Positions 6,867-17,258 of a DNA stretch of 64,000 bases are shown piece by piece. Made by a program: the position numbers and the translations under genes. The stretch comes from Mediterraneibacter glycyrrhizinilyticus (lineage in GTDB: Bacteria; Bacillota; Clostridia; Lachnospirales; Lachnospiraceae): positions 186,001 through 250,000 of the forward strand of contig NZ_JACJLR010000001.1 of assembly GCF_016902345.1 (NCBI RefSeq), written 5' to 3'. Each line of letters starts with the position of its first letter. The stretch's first letter is position 1. The notes beneath the pieces are model-generated. The model had not been told where the DNA came from and ran no database searches. It worked only from the letters and a program-made list of their open reading frames with translations.

Positions 6867-6906
6867 GAAAGGAGACCTGAATAGATGAAAAGCAGGTTTC
6901 CTTTTC
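6867..6906 (+). terminator. Intra-operon terminator or attenuator before cas3
   Basis: AAAGGAGACCTG (6868-6879) pairs with CAGGTTTCCTTT (6893-6904) over 12 bp with one wobble and a 13-nt loop, followed by TTC. The T run is short, so it probably attenuates rather than stops transcription, lowering cas3-cas4-cas1-cas2 relative to Cascade and the toxin pair. Confidence 0.55.
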
Positions 6907-6927
6907 TATTTACAGGGAGGATAGCTT

Positions 6928-9504
6928 ATGGGGAAAGAGATCGTGAAAGAAGTTATTGCTGATCCGGGGAAATATTATGCGCACGTTTATGGGAACGAAG
7001 AAGGAAACAGTCGGAGAGAAACTCTTCTGGAACATACGGCATTGACAGAAAACTATTTTAACCGGCTTTGGGAAGAAAAACTGGGGGACGAGATGCTTCT
7101 TAGGATGAGGAAGCAGTTTGGAAGTGAAATATCGAAAGAGGCAGAAGTGTTCTGGAGGCAGTTGATATATAATGTGCCGGTTTTTCATGACCTGGGAAAG
7201 ATCAATCCGGCGTTTCAGAATGATAAGATGAAAAACAGGAAAATACAGGATAATGGAAAGCTGTCCTCTCTGGTGTCAAGCCGGCATTCACTGGTGTCTG
7301 CTCTCCTGTATCTGGATTTCTTTTTAAAGAAATTAAAAATGTCTGTAAAAGACAGGAAAGAAAAGAAATTTTTACGCTGCTTTATATTGCTCCATTCTTA
7401 TGTGATCGCACAACACCACAGTGATCTGAAAAAAATTAATGATTATCTGGAACTTCTGGATAAGGGAATTGGCTGTCGGGTAATAGATGCTCTGAGGGAC
7501 GGAGAGTGCATTGGCTGGAAGCAGGAAATCAGCCTGTCAGAGGGCGGTATAAGAGATCTTATAAGAAATTGGGGAGATTTTACTGACAGTCTGGACAGAG
7601 AGGCAGGCATTGCGTTATATGCTTATGGGAAACTGATATTTTCTTTTCTGACGAGTGCAGATTATTATGCGACTTCTGAATTTATGTGCGGAGCGGAAAT
7701 AAAACAGTTCGGTGAACTGAATGAGATTGAAAGCTGGCTGGAAATCTATGAAGAAACAAAGCTGATGAAATCCATCCGGGCTTATCAGAAAGAGAAGTAT
7801 CCATGTGGAGCAGATATATTAAGAAATGTGAAAGACATTAATGTGCTCAGGACAGAGATGCTCTGCGATGCAGAGAAAATGTTGAATGAGAATTCGGAGC
7901 GATCTGTTTTTTATCTGGAGGCTCCTACCGGGAGCGGAAAGAGCAATACAGCGCTGGATCTTAGCTTTCAACTCCTGAAAAAAGACAGGCGGCTCAGAAA
8001 AATATATTATATCTATCCATTTAATACTCTGGTTGAACAGAATTTACAGAGCCTGAGAAAAGTGTTTGGAAAGAACGATAAGATTTTTCAGAGTATTGCT
8101 CTTGTAAATTCCCTCACCCCTGTCAAAATGACAGATAGAGAAAAAAAAGAAGAAGAAAAAACAGAACAGACAATGTATTATCAAAAAGCGCTGCTTGACA
8201 GACAGTTTTTGAATTATCCGATGATCGTGTCTACACATGTCAGTCTGTTTGATACAATGTTTGGAGATACAAAAGAATCCGCCTTTGGTTTTCATCAGCT
8301 GATGAACAGCGTAATCGTGCTGGACGAGATCCAGAGTTATAAAAATTCTCTCTGGGGCGAGATCATCTGTTTTCTGAAGGTTTTTGCCGAACTTCTGAAT
8401 ATAAAGATCATTATCATGTCGGCAACGCTTCCTGATCTGGATGTACTGACAGGAAATATTTATCCTGCCGTCAAACTTATGAAAAACAGGGAGAAGTATT
8501 TTTCTAACGCATGTTTTCATGACCGTGTAAGAATTTCATATGAACTGCTGGGAGCAGAGGAGATAGAAGATAAGCTGGCAGAACATATGAAACCGTTTAT
8601 TGCCGAGAGAAAGAAGATCCTGATTGAATTTATAAAAAAGGATTCTGCCTACCGATTCTACAGAAAGCTGGCAGAGGATGAGAGCATTTCATGCTGCGTG
8701 GAATACATGTCAGGAGATGACAGTATCATAGAACGCAGCAGGATTCTGAAGAAAATAAAGAGAGAAGAAGATGCGGTCATCCTGGTAGCGACTCAGGTGA
8801 TAGAGGCGGGTGTGGACATCGATATGGATATCGGCTATAAAAATATCTCGAAACTGGACAGTGAGGAACAGTTTATGGGAAGGATCAACCGTTCGTGCTT
8901 AAGACGGGGAGTAGTATATTTCTTTAAACTGGATGATGGAAAGAGAATTTACAAAGGTGATGTCCGTATAGAGAAGAGCCTTACTCTGGAGAACGAGGAT
9001 ATAAGAAAAATACTGATAAGTAAAGATTTTCGGACATATTATGAAAAGGTTATGGAAGTGTTGAAGAAAAACTTTTATGAAAATACCGGAAAAATCGGAT
9101 TGAAAGACTTTTTTGCGAATAAGGTTGGAAAACTGGACTGGCTTGAAGTGAAAGATAGAATGAAGCTGATAGAGGATGATAATTGGAGTATGTCGGTTTT
9201 CCTCGCAAGGGTTCTGGAAGATACAGAGGGGAATCTGATCGATGGGCGGCAGGTATGGAAGGATTATGTTGAACTTTTGAATGACTTTACGATGGATTAT
9301 GCAGAAAAGAAAGTTAGATTATCGGAAGTTACCAGCAGAATGAACTATTTCATCTATCAAATTAAAAAGAATTATGATCTTGCCTATAATGATAAAATAG
9401 GAGAAATATTCTATATAGAAGACGGTGAAAAATATTTTGAGGATGAAAAGCTCGATAGAGGTAAGATTCAGGGTGAGTTTGAGGAATTTGTTGATTTTAT
9501 TTAA
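6928..9504 (+). CDS. cas3: Cas3 nuclease-helicase
   Basis: This 858-residue protein has an N-terminal HD nuclease domain (H36 in LLEHTALT, HD at 87-88 in VFHDLGKINPAF, SSRHSL and QHHSDL further on) followed by a superfamily 2 helicase: Walker A APTGSGKS at 332-339, DEIQ at 466-469, MSATLP near 497 and the late motifs VIEAGVDIDMDI and QFMGRINRS. All catalytic residues appear intact. Cas3 is recruited to Cascade R-loops and degrades the non-target strand while unwinding DNA. The start ATG at 6928 has RBS CAGGGAGGATAGCTT. It begins the second half of the operon, behind an attenuator. Confidence 0.95.
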   Translation: MGKEIVKEVIADPGKYYAHVYGNEEGNSRRETLLEHTALTENYFNRLWEEKLGDEMLLRMRKQFGSEISKEAEVFWRQLIYNVPVFHDLGKINPAFQNDKMKNRKIQDNGKLSSLVSSRHSLVSALLYLDFFLKKLKMSVKDRKEKKFLRCFILLHSYVIAQHHSDLKKINDYLELLDKGIGCRVIDALRDGECIGWKQEISLSEGGIRDLIRNWGDFTDSLDREAGIALYAYGKLIFSFLTSADYYATSEFMCGAEIKQFGELNEIESWLEIYEETKLMKSIRAYQKEKYPCGADILRNVKDINVLRTEMLCDAEKMLNENSERSVFYLEAPTGSGKSNTALDLSFQLLKKDRRLRKIYYIYPFNTLVEQNLQSLRKVFGKNDKIFQSIALVNSLTPVKMTDREKKEEEKTEQTMYYQKALLDRQFLNYPMIVSTHVSLFDTMFGDTKESAFGFHQLMNSVIVLDEIQSYKNSLWGEIICFLKVFAELLNIKIIIMSATLPDLDVLTGNIYPAVKLMKNREKYFSNACFHDRVRISYELLGAEEIEDKLAEHMKPFIAERKKILIEFIKKDSAYRFYRKLAEDESISCCVEYMSGDDSIIERSRILKKIKREEDAVILVATQVIEAGVDIDMDIGYKNISKLDSEEQFMGRINRSCLRRGVVYFFKLDDGKRIYKGDVRIEKSLTLENEDIRKILISKDFRTYYEKVMEVLKKNFYENTGKIGLKDFFANKVGKLDWLEVKDRMKLIEDDNWSMSVFLARVLEDTEGNLIDGRQVWKDYVELLNDFTMDYAEKKVRLSEVTSRMNYFIYQIKKNYDLAYNDKIGEIFYIEDGEKYFEDEKLDRGKIQGEFEEFVDFI

Positions 9505-9522
9505 TGGAAAGGATGGGGACGC

Positions 9523-10014
9523 GTGCAGATTAACGGGACATTGATAAATTATTATTTTCACTGCAGGCGGCAGTGCTACCTGTTCGGAAACCGGCTGAAT
9601 ATGGAAGATAATAGTGAGGAAGTAAAGATAGGAAAAGCGATTCACGAAGAAAAAGCAGAAAAAGGGAACTCGGAAATTGCTATAGAAAATATCAGGTTGG
9701 ATAAGCTGACAGAGGAATATCTGACAGAACTGAAAAAATCAGATGCTGATGTTGATGCGGCAAAATGGCAGCTGCTTTTCTATCTCAAGGTATTAAAAAG
9801 CAAAGGAATCATCAGAAAAGGGAAGTTGGAATTTGCAGAGAAAAATAAAACAGGCAGAAAGACTGTAATACTGGAACTGACAGATGAAGTGGAAAATGAG
9901 CTTGACAGATACATACAGGAAATAGAAACGCTGCTGAGTCAGGAGGCAATACCCCCGGTCCTGGGGAGTGCTCAATGTAAAAAATGTGCGTATTATGAAT
10001 ATTGCTATATTTAG
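9523..10014 (+). CDS. cas4: Cas4 Fe-S exonuclease
   Basis: The 163-residue product has the Cas4 cysteine pattern: HCRRQC near residues 13-18 and CKKCAYYEYC at the C-terminus, which hold a 4Fe-4S cluster. The RecB-like GKAIHEEK follows the N-terminal cysteine. Cas4 trims prespacers and selects for PAM during adaptation with Cas1-Cas2. The start is GTG at 9523 behind AAAGGATGGGG, 18 bp after cas3. Length is typical for type I-B Cas4. Confidence 0.9.
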   Translation: MQINGTLINYYFHCRRQCYLFGNRLNMEDNSEEVKIGKAIHEEKAEKGNSEIAIENIRLDKLTEEYLTELKKSDADVDAAKWQLLFYLKVLKSKGIIRKGKLEFAEKNKTGRKTVILELTDEVENELDRYIQEIETLLSQEAIPPVLGSAQCKKCAYYEYCYI

Positions 10015-10048
10015 CAGAAGTATCCAGTGCTAACAGAAAGGAGGACGT

Positions 10049-11047
10049 ATGGGAAGTACAAGATATATTTCTTCAATGGGAGAATTGACGAGAAAGGATA
10101 ACTCGTTGTGTTTTCGGAAAAACGGGAAAAATGTGTATATACCAATTGAAAATACAAAAGAAATCTACTGCCTGAATGAAGTGAGTATTAACAGTAAACT
10201 TCTGGATTTTCTTTCGCAGAACCACGTTGTTGTGCATTTTTTTAATTATTATGGAGGATACAGCGGTACATTTTATCCAAAAGATCAGTATATGAGCGGA
10301 AAGCTTCTGGTAAAGCAGGTGGAAAAGTTTCAGCAGAACCGGATGGAGATTGCAAGAGCCATTGTAAAAGGGATAGGCATAAATATTTATGAGGTGCTTT
10401 ATCATTATTATAAGCATGATAAGAAAGAGGTGAAACAGACAACAGACTGGATCAGAAAAGAATTTTATCCTGCAGTACAGAAGGCGCAGAATATCAAGAG
10501 CCTGATGTCGCTGGAAGGAGAGGTCTGGATGAGATTCTATAATGATTTTCAATACTTTCTTCCGGAAGATTTTGTTATGAACAAAAGAGTAAAAAGACCG
10601 CCGGATAATCCGATCAACGCATTGGTTTCATTTGGAAATACGCTGTTGTATACAAAGACGATTTCAGCAATCTACAGAACTCACTTAGACCAGAGAATCA
10701 GTTATCTGCATGAACCGTCGGAAGGCAGGTTTTCATTAAGTCTTGATATGAGTGAAGTGTTCAAACCTGTTATAGTGTATCGAACCATTTTTGATCTGGT
10801 AAATAACAGGAAACTACAGGTGGGTAAACACTTTGATAAAAAAGTAAACTATTGTCTGTTAAACGATGAGGGAAGAAAAATGTTTATAGAAGCATTTGAG
10901 GGACGAATGGAATCAGTGTTTCAGCATCCCAGGCTGAAAAGAAAGGTTTCTTATCGCACAGCAATGAAGCTGGATTGTTATAAGTTGATAAAATATATTA
11001 TGGAAGATAAAGAATTTATTCCGTTCAGCTTAAAAGAAAACAGCTGA
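10049..11047 (+). CDS. cas1: Cas1 integrase
   Basis: The 332-residue protein shows the Cas1 signature: N-terminal strand domain (IPIENTKEIYCLNEVSIN, VVHFFNYYGGYSGTFYP) and a helical C-terminal domain with metal-binding Glu (SLEGEVW, about residue 155), His (SYLHEPSEG, about 221) and Asp (SLDMSEVF, about 233). It integrates new spacers at the leader end together with Cas2. The start has RBS AAAGGAGGACGT. The type I-B subtype fits its length and the adjacent cas4. Confidence 0.95.
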   Translation: MGSTRYISSMGELTRKDNSLCFRKNGKNVYIPIENTKEIYCLNEVSINSKLLDFLSQNHVVVHFFNYYGGYSGTFYPKDQYMSGKLLVKQVEKFQQNRMEIARAIVKGIGINIYEVLYHYYKHDKKEVKQTTDWIRKEFYPAVQKAQNIKSLMSLEGEVWMRFYNDFQYFLPEDFVMNKRVKRPPDNPINALVSFGNTLLYTKTISAIYRTHLDQRISYLHEPSEGRFSLSLDMSEVFKPVIVYRTIFDLVNNRKLQVGKHFDKKVNYCLLNDEGRKMFIEAFEGRMESVFQHPRLKRKVSYRTAMKLDCYKLIKYIMEDKEFIPFSLKENS

Positions 11048-11096
11048 ATAGTCTATAAATTGTTTTCGATATACCAGTGTCCGAGGAGATGACTAA

Positions 11097-11387
<291 letters not shown>

Positions 11388-11561
11388 TTTTACCAGGTGA
11401 CGGATTGGAAAAAGAGTGAAAGAGGCCCGAAAATACAAGGAAAATAAAGAAAATAAAAGGGATGCGGTTGAGAGACAAAGATGGCTGGTAAAAAATGATA
11501 AAATGTTGAAATATAAGGGGATTTGAGGTATAGTGATGTGGGAAAAGGCGGAAATACGTTG
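11388..11561 (+). promoter_or_regulatory. CRISPR leader with promoter
   Basis: This 174-bp purine- and AT-rich stretch between cas2 and the first repeat has no gene. TTGAAA (11506-11511) and TATAGT (11529-11534) are 17 bp apart and would start the pre-crRNA about 20 bp before repeat 1. The leader is on this side because the opposite end of the array has degenerate repeats. Confidence 0.75.
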
Positions 11562-14407
11562 GATAAAGAGTAACATGAGATGTATTTGAATATGAATTTC
11601 CTGTGCTCGTCCAGATACGCCACATGTGATAAAGAGTAACATGAGATGTATTTGAATTCGAAAAGTTTTTGTACATTTTCTGAACTAAGTTTCGATAAAG
11701 AGTAACATGAGATGTATTTGAATTGCTGTGGCGTCCTGGCAAAGAATGAAACCTGATACGATAAAGAGTAACATGAGATGTATTTGAATATAAGTTTTAA
11801 CATTGTTTTTGACACGTCCTGTCCGATAAAGAGTAACATGAGATGTATTTGAATTTGAGCGAAAGGAAGAAATCATCCGAAAAGTTTTCAAGATAAAGAG
11901 TAACATGAGATGTATTTGAATTTTACAATTCCGCTAGAACCGCCGCCCTCATATCCGATAAAGAGTAACATGAGATGTATTTGAATTTCCAGATTGCAAT
12001 ATTCCTTATGGCATTGCAAAGGATAAAGAGTAACATGAGATGTATTTGAATAGCGGAAAGATACGGAGAATCGGAATTCAGAACATCGATAAAGAGTAAC
12101 ATGAGATGTATTTGAATTTATCCATTATAGTTCCACTCCTAAAGTCCGGCCTGGATAAAGAGTAACATGAGATGTATTTGAATCTGAGATTACTCTCTAT
12201 ATAGCCTTTTTGATTTAGATAAAGAGTAACATGAGATGTATTTGAATTTTTCTCTATCGGTCGGAAAGGTGAGTATTCCAAGAGATAAAGAGTAACATGA
12301 GATGTATTTGAATTTACCAGTAAGGATTTCAATATATTTTCCATGCATACGATAAAGAGTAACATGAGATGTATTTGAATATCATTGAGGAAACCGTGAA
12401 TTGTGACAGGGCAACGATAAAGAGTAACATGAGATGTATTTGAATATGTGCTTGACCCTCATGGTGTTGATCTGCAGGCGGATAAAGAGTAACATGAGAT
12501 GTATTTGAATGCAGAACGGGTTCGTGCTGACATTGCAGGAGATCGATAAAGAGTAACATGAGATGTATTTGAATACAGTATCCTAAGAAAGATCATGAGC
12601 CTATGGACTGATAAAGAGTAACATGAGATGTATTTGAATACCTGCATTTTCGGGACGGAAATATCCGGTACGACCGATAAAGAGTAACATGAGATGTATT
12701 TGAATGCAGGTCCGGGATGCAGCGGCCGAGGTATGCCTCCGGATAAAGAGTAACATGAGATGTATTTGAATATAATTCTCTGCGTGACCTGTTTGAGATA
12801 GGATTCAGATAAAGAGTAACATGAGATGTATTTGAATAAGTCCAGGGGTTTCCCGTCTTTCCTCCGGAAATGATAAAGAGTAACATGAGATGTATTTGAA
12901 TTCTGCAGTGATCTCTGTGTCAATTACCAGGTCCGTGATAAAGAGTAACATGAGATGTATTTGAATTTTTTTCCTCAATAGCTTCTGCCTGTATCTGCAA
13001 GATAAAGAGTAACATGAGATGTATTTGAATGATATTTGCTCGCCCCCGGCACGATGCCGTTGTGGATAAAGAGTAACATGAGATGTATTTGAATTCAATC
13101 TTGTCGTTGAGCTCGTCCATCTCAAGTTGATAAAGAGTAACATGAGATGTATTTGAATTTACATCCGTCGGCTTTGATAACCTGGACAGCGCTCGATAAA
13201 GAGTAACATGAGATGTATTTGAATTAAATGGCGTAAAAGCGCAAATGAAAGCGCAGACCAGGATAAAGAGTAACATGAGATGTATTTGAATGAAACGATG
13301 AGAGCAAGGACTTCCCCGAAGAGTATCGATAAAGAGTAACATGAGATGTATTTGAATAACGGTACCGACAGGGCAGTGGATCGCAACAAGCGAGATAAAG
13401 AGTAACATGAGATGTATTTGAATAACAGGAGACGAGATTCACGTCCACGGGTATTACAGATAAAGAGTAACATGAGATGTATTTGAATAGCTCGCCGCCG
13501 TGATGATTGCTTCCACACTTATGTGATAAAGAGTAACATGAGATGTATTTGAATCCGCTCCCGTGTGCGTTCTTCCCGTTGGGGGATGGTGATAAAGAGT
13601 AACATGAGATGTATTTGAATTGTGAGCATACAGATGATTCAATACTTTTCTTTGCCGATAAAGAGTAACATGAGATGTATTTGAATTTTCCATCTGGCGC
13701 TGCTTCTGTGTAGATTCATAGGCGATAAAGAGTAACATGAGATGTATTTGAATTATGCATGGACAGCACCGCTGGAATTCGACCTGATGATAAAGAGTAA
13801 CATGAGATGTATTTGAATTGTCATTTCTTAACAGCCCCGCTGTCCCGTTCTCGAGATAAAGAGTAACATGAGATGTATTTGAATATATTATTTCCAACCA
13901 GTCCGGATGCAAGTGCCTGGATAAAGAGTAACATGAGATGTATTTGAATTCGCACAGGAAAAGTACATCGCAGTCACGGAAGAGATAAAGAGTAACATGA
14001 GATGTATTTGAATAGTGCTGACGGACGAAGGGATCACGGTTCAGCAGGGAGATAAAGAGTAACATGAGATGTATTTGAATTCCAGAACAATGAAGGTGTT
14101 AAGCAGTCTCTTGAACGATAAAGAGTAACATGAGATGTATTTGAATTGCGCTCCGGTCGGGGCCTCCCACGGGAGGGCATATGATAAAGAGTAACATGAG
14201 ATGTATTTGAATCTCCCTATCCCGTATTTTCTCGCCAGGTACTCCACCGATAAAGAGTAACATGAGATGTGTTTGAATTCATTATCACCGTCCCTTGTAT
14301 GATATGCAGTGGATAAAGAGTAACATGAGATGTATTTGAATTGTCGGTGGAATCAGAATCGGAAGAGAAACCGAAAAGATAAAGAGTAACATGAGATGTA
14401 TTTCAAT
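11562..14407 (+). CRISPR. Type I-B CRISPR array, 44 repeats and 43 spacers
   Basis: The 30-bp repeat begins GATAAAGAGTAACATG and ends AGATGTATTTGAAT; I count 44 copies at a mean period of 65.5 bp with spacers of about 34-37 nt. The last 8 bases ATTTGAAT give a crRNA 5' handle typical of type I-B. All copies appear identical except repeat 42 (14249, A to G at position 23) and the last one (14378, G to C at position 27). That decay at the right end, together with the promoter at the left, sets transcription on the plus strand with the newest spacers next to cas2. Spacers differ from each other by eye. The large size and uniform repeats suggest an active system. Confidence 0.97.
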
Positions 14408-14561
14408 TCTGGTCAGGAATTTTCTTTATGTTGAATGTTCCAAATAAAAGTATGTTTGATTTAAATGATTTATTATAAAAATTTTTGAATGTGGATGGTT
14501 TTACAATAAATATTTAAGTGTTTACTGTTTGTATATGACGATAAATTGAAAGGAGATCCCC
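14408..14561. other. AT-rich gap after the CRISPR array
   Basis: No gene, repeat or clear terminator is visible in these 154 bp. The RBS AAAGGAGATCCCC of the next gene lies at its end, and the promoter for that gene must be here, but no good -35/-10 pair stands out. Confidence 0.5.
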
Positions 14562-15878
14562 ATGAAATCCCTCGGAATCGATATCGGAACCACAACGATC
14601 AGTGCTGCAGTCATCGACGCAGTTACAGGCGCGGTCATTACCACACGTACCGTATCCAATGACAGTTTTATCGAGACGGCCAGCCTCTGGGAGAAAATAC
14701 AGGATCCGGGCATGATCTGTAAAAAAGTATTTCGGCTGGCGGACGGATTTCTTGATGAGTATGAAGATATTGGAACGATCGGTCTGACGGGACAGATGCA
14801 CGGGATCGTGTATGTGGACCGTGCGGGAGAATGTACAGGGCCGCTGTATACCTGGCAGGATGAGCGGGGAGATCAATCGTGTTTTGGCGGAAGGAGTATC
14901 TGTGAGATCCTGCGGGAGGACTGCGGAGCCAGGGCTTATCCTGGTTACGGGCTGATCACGCATCTTTACAATAAGAAGAGGGGAGAGATACCTGAGGGGG
15001 CAGTGACGTTCTGCACGATCATGGATTATATCGGGATGAAGATGACGGGGAGAAAGCGCCCTTTGGTGCACAGCAGCAATGCGGCGTCGCTGGGATTGTT
15101 TGATGTCAAAAAGAGGAAGTTCCGGGAAGAGCTACTCCGGGAGGCGGGAATTGAGTCGGCGTTTCTTCCGGAGGTCACCGATGAGTTCCGGTGTCTGGGG
15201 AGATATCGGGGAAGAACGGTTGGTGTGGCGATCGGGGATAACCAGGCGAGTTTCCTGGGAGCTGCGGAAGACACGGAGCGGACGATCCTGTTGAACATGG
15301 GGACGGGTGGACAGGTTTCTGTGAGCTCGAATCTGTTTTTGGAAGCAGACGGGATTGAGGCGAGACCGTTTCTCCCGGGGAAATATCTCCTTGTCGGCGC
15401 TTCGCTGTGCGGAGGACGATCTTATGCGATGCTGGAGCGCTTTTTTCGGCTTTATGCGGAGGCGGCAGGAATGAAAAATGTGGATCACTATGCAGTCATG
15501 GAGAGGCTGCTGGATAAAAGTGGGAAAGAAAGTGAGTTAAAAGTGTCGACCACATTTTCGGGGACGAGAGATGAGCCGTGGAAAAGAGGCGGGATCGGGA
15601 ACATCAGCGTGGAAAACTTTACTTCTGAAAATCTGATCCGTGGATTTCTCGAGGGGATGACAGAGGAACTGTACAGTATGTACAAGGAGATGGAAATGAA
15701 GCTGGAATCTGAAGAAAGGGTCCTGGTCCTCTCCGGAAACGGGTTTCGGAAAAACCGTCATCTGCGGGAAATTGCAGAAGAAAAGTTTGGAATGAGAGCG
15801 GTGCTTGCGGCATGCTGCGAAGAGGCGGCATGCGGGGCGGCAAAGGCTGGGAGGGACATCTGCAGTGAGGCAGTCTGA
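14562..15878 (+). CDS. FGGY-family sugar kinase, sedoheptulokinase-like
   Basis: The 438-residue protein has both ATP-binding blocks of FGGY kinases: GIDIGTTTISAAV at the N-terminus, LTGQMHGIVYVD near residue 76, the catalytic-site ITIMDY-type segment CTIMDYIGMKM, SSNAASLGLFD, and LNMGTGGQVSVSSN near 246. TGQMHG and the HSSNAAS segment are close to those of sedoheptulose kinases, so phosphorylation of sedoheptulose or a related ketose is the best guess; xylulose or ribulose remain possible. It is a single gene with its own RBS. It belongs to the host chromosome rather than the mobile element. Length is slightly shorter than typical (450-500). Confidence 0.75.
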   Translation: MKSLGIDIGTTTISAAVIDAVTGAVITTRTVSNDSFIETASLWEKIQDPGMICKKVFRLADGFLDEYEDIGTIGLTGQMHGIVYVDRAGECTGPLYTWQDERGDQSCFGGRSICEILREDCGARAYPGYGLITHLYNKKRGEIPEGAVTFCTIMDYIGMKMTGRKRPLVHSSNAASLGLFDVKKRKFREELLREAGIESAFLPEVTDEFRCLGRYRGRTVGVAIGDNQASFLGAAEDTERTILLNMGTGGQVSVSSNLFLEADGIEARPFLPGKYLLVGASLCGGRSYAMLERFFRLYAEAAGMKNVDHYAVMERLLDKSGKESELKVSTTFSGTRDEPWKRGGIGNISVENFTSENLIRGFLEGMTEELYSMYKEMEMKLESEERVLVLSGNGFRKNRHLREIAEEKFGMRAVLAACCEEAACGAAKAGRDICSEAV

Positions 15879-15956
15879 AGCTTATTTCTGTAGGATCAGT
15901 CTGTTTTATGCCTTATGTGTGAATGGTTGCTTAAGTAATTGTTAAAAAATTAATTT

Positions 15957-15985
15957 TTGACTTGCCCATTTCGTCTGAGTATTAT
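15957..15985 (+). promoter_or_regulatory. Promoter of the HPr-like gene
   Basis: TTGACT (15957-15962) and TATTAT (15980-15985) are 17 bp apart in the 212-bp gap upstream of the HPr-like gene. The transcript would have a 5' leader of about 95 nt; nothing riboswitch-like is evident in it. Confidence 0.55.
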
Positions 15986-16090
15986 ATACTACCTAATTGT
16001 GAGCGCAAATATTACTGGAAAATGAAATGCGTTTGCAATGAAACTGCAAAACAGGTTTAAGCATCTGTTTTACACGGGAGGGTCAGAAAG

Positions 16091-16330
16091 ATGGTTGAGA
16101 AAAAGATCAAATTTGTGACATCAGGTCAATTGATGAGTTTTTGCAATACGTGCCAGAAGATGAAGTCAGATATTGATGTAACCGATATGGCAAACAGGAA
16201 TTTCCGCATTGACGGGAAATCACTCCTGGGGCTGATGTCGATCAAGCTGGGGCTGCCGATGCGCCTTGTCATTAACGGTGAGGACGAGGAGATGGCACAT
16301 GAGTATTTTACTAAATATGAACTGGAGTAA
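16091..16330 (+). CDS. HPr-like protein without the active-site histidine
   Basis: The 79-residue product has the length and C-terminal half of HPr phosphocarriers (SLLGLMSIKLGLPMRLVINGEDEEMAHEY aligns with the KSILGVMSLG...GEDE segment), including a serine in GKSLLG at the position of the regulatory Ser46. The N-terminal GLHARP motif carrying the phosphorylated His15 is replaced by a sequence without His (SGQLMSFCNTC). It therefore cannot be a normal PTS phosphocarrier and may be regulatory, like Crh, which also lacks His15. RBS GGGAGGGTCAGAAAG precedes the start. A strong terminator follows. Confidence 0.7.
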   Translation: MVEKKIKFVTSGQLMSFCNTCQKMKSDIDVTDMANRNFRIDGKSLLGLMSIKLGLPMRLVINGEDEEMAHEYFTKYELE

Positions 16331-16341
16331 TCAGGAAAAGT

Positions 16342-16393
16342 AAAACCGGTGTACAGAATACCATTATGGTATGTTTCTGTATACCGGTTTTTT
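16342..16393 (+). terminator. Terminator of the HPr-like gene
   Basis: AAAACCGGTGTACAGAA pairs with TTTCTGTATACCGGTTTT in a long near-perfect stem ending in a T run; the inner TACCATTATGGTA adds a further palindrome. Being symmetric, it could also terminate the histidine kinase remnant on the minus strand. Confidence 0.85.
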
Positions 16394-16453
16394 GTATTGT
16401 CTGACAGGGAAGTCCTGTATTGACAGACTAAATGACAATCCCAAAGAAGGCCG

Positions 16454-16588
16454 TCAGTGCGGGATCTCAAGCGTGAAAGTGCAGCCACCGCCGGCGGTAT
16501 CTGTCAGCCGGAGTCTGATATCCTGCAGTCTGGCGAGGTCTGCAGCGATTGACAGACCCAGGCCAAAATGTTCTTTCTTGTTACGGGA
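16454..16588 (-). pseudogene. 3' remnant of a sensor histidine kinase gene
   Basis: Only the last 44 codons remain, reading SRNKKEHFGLGLSIAADL and ending GGGCTFTLEIPH. This is the G2 box and terminal strand of the HATPase_c domain of a sensor kinase. Upstream of SRNKKEH the frame runs into the palindrome of the mobile element at 16594, so the rest of the kinase has been separated or lost. The other part could lie beyond the right end of the element, outside this window. It fixes the host-element junction to about 16588-16594. Confidence 0.75.
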
Positions 16589-16593
16589 GATGT

Positions 16594-16998
<405 letters not shown>

Positions 16999-17000
<2 letters not shown>

Positions 17001-17258
17001 CCCGAAACAAAGAGAATTTCAATCATATAATGCAATCTGCGCCGATGGCAGCGTAACGGAGGAAATGCCAGATCAGAAAAGAATAATATTTGAACATAGA
17101 GCGGTTATCTGCCGTCAGGAAAAATCCTGGCTGGCGGGTAACCGCTCTTTTTTGTTTCTGCCGCTACTGGCAGAAGCAGAAACTATGCAATGCAAGGAGG
17201 TTGTGTGAAGTGAAGAAAATGTTTCTAACGAGTACAGCGCCGTAAGGAGGTGGTTGAG
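16999..17258. other. Gene-poor segment before the first element gene
   Basis: About 260 bp without a convincing gene. It holds a strong terminator (17098-17154) and the RBS AAGGAGG (17244-17250) for the next gene. An open frame spanning 16960-17208 has no family resemblance and crosses the terminator. Confidence 0.5.
17098..17154 (+). terminator. Strong terminator upstream of the replication block
   Basis: AGAGCGGTTA with CTGCC pairs with GGCGG and TAACCGCTCT, and an inner CAGGA/TCCTG stem extends it; TTTTTT follows. It isolates the initiator gene from upstream transcription. Confidence 0.8.

Noticed and set aside
11390-14247. Many minus-strand open frames across the CRISPR array with repeating segments such as SNTSHVTLY
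   Set aside because: The array period is close to 66 bp, a multiple of three, so the repeat gives long open frames in several phases. They have no starts with RBS and no conserved protein sequence.
11562-14407. Spacers targeting the conjugative element in this window
   Set aside because: I compared a few spacers by eye with the transfer genes and saw no match; a proper search of all 43 is needed before claiming any self-targeting.
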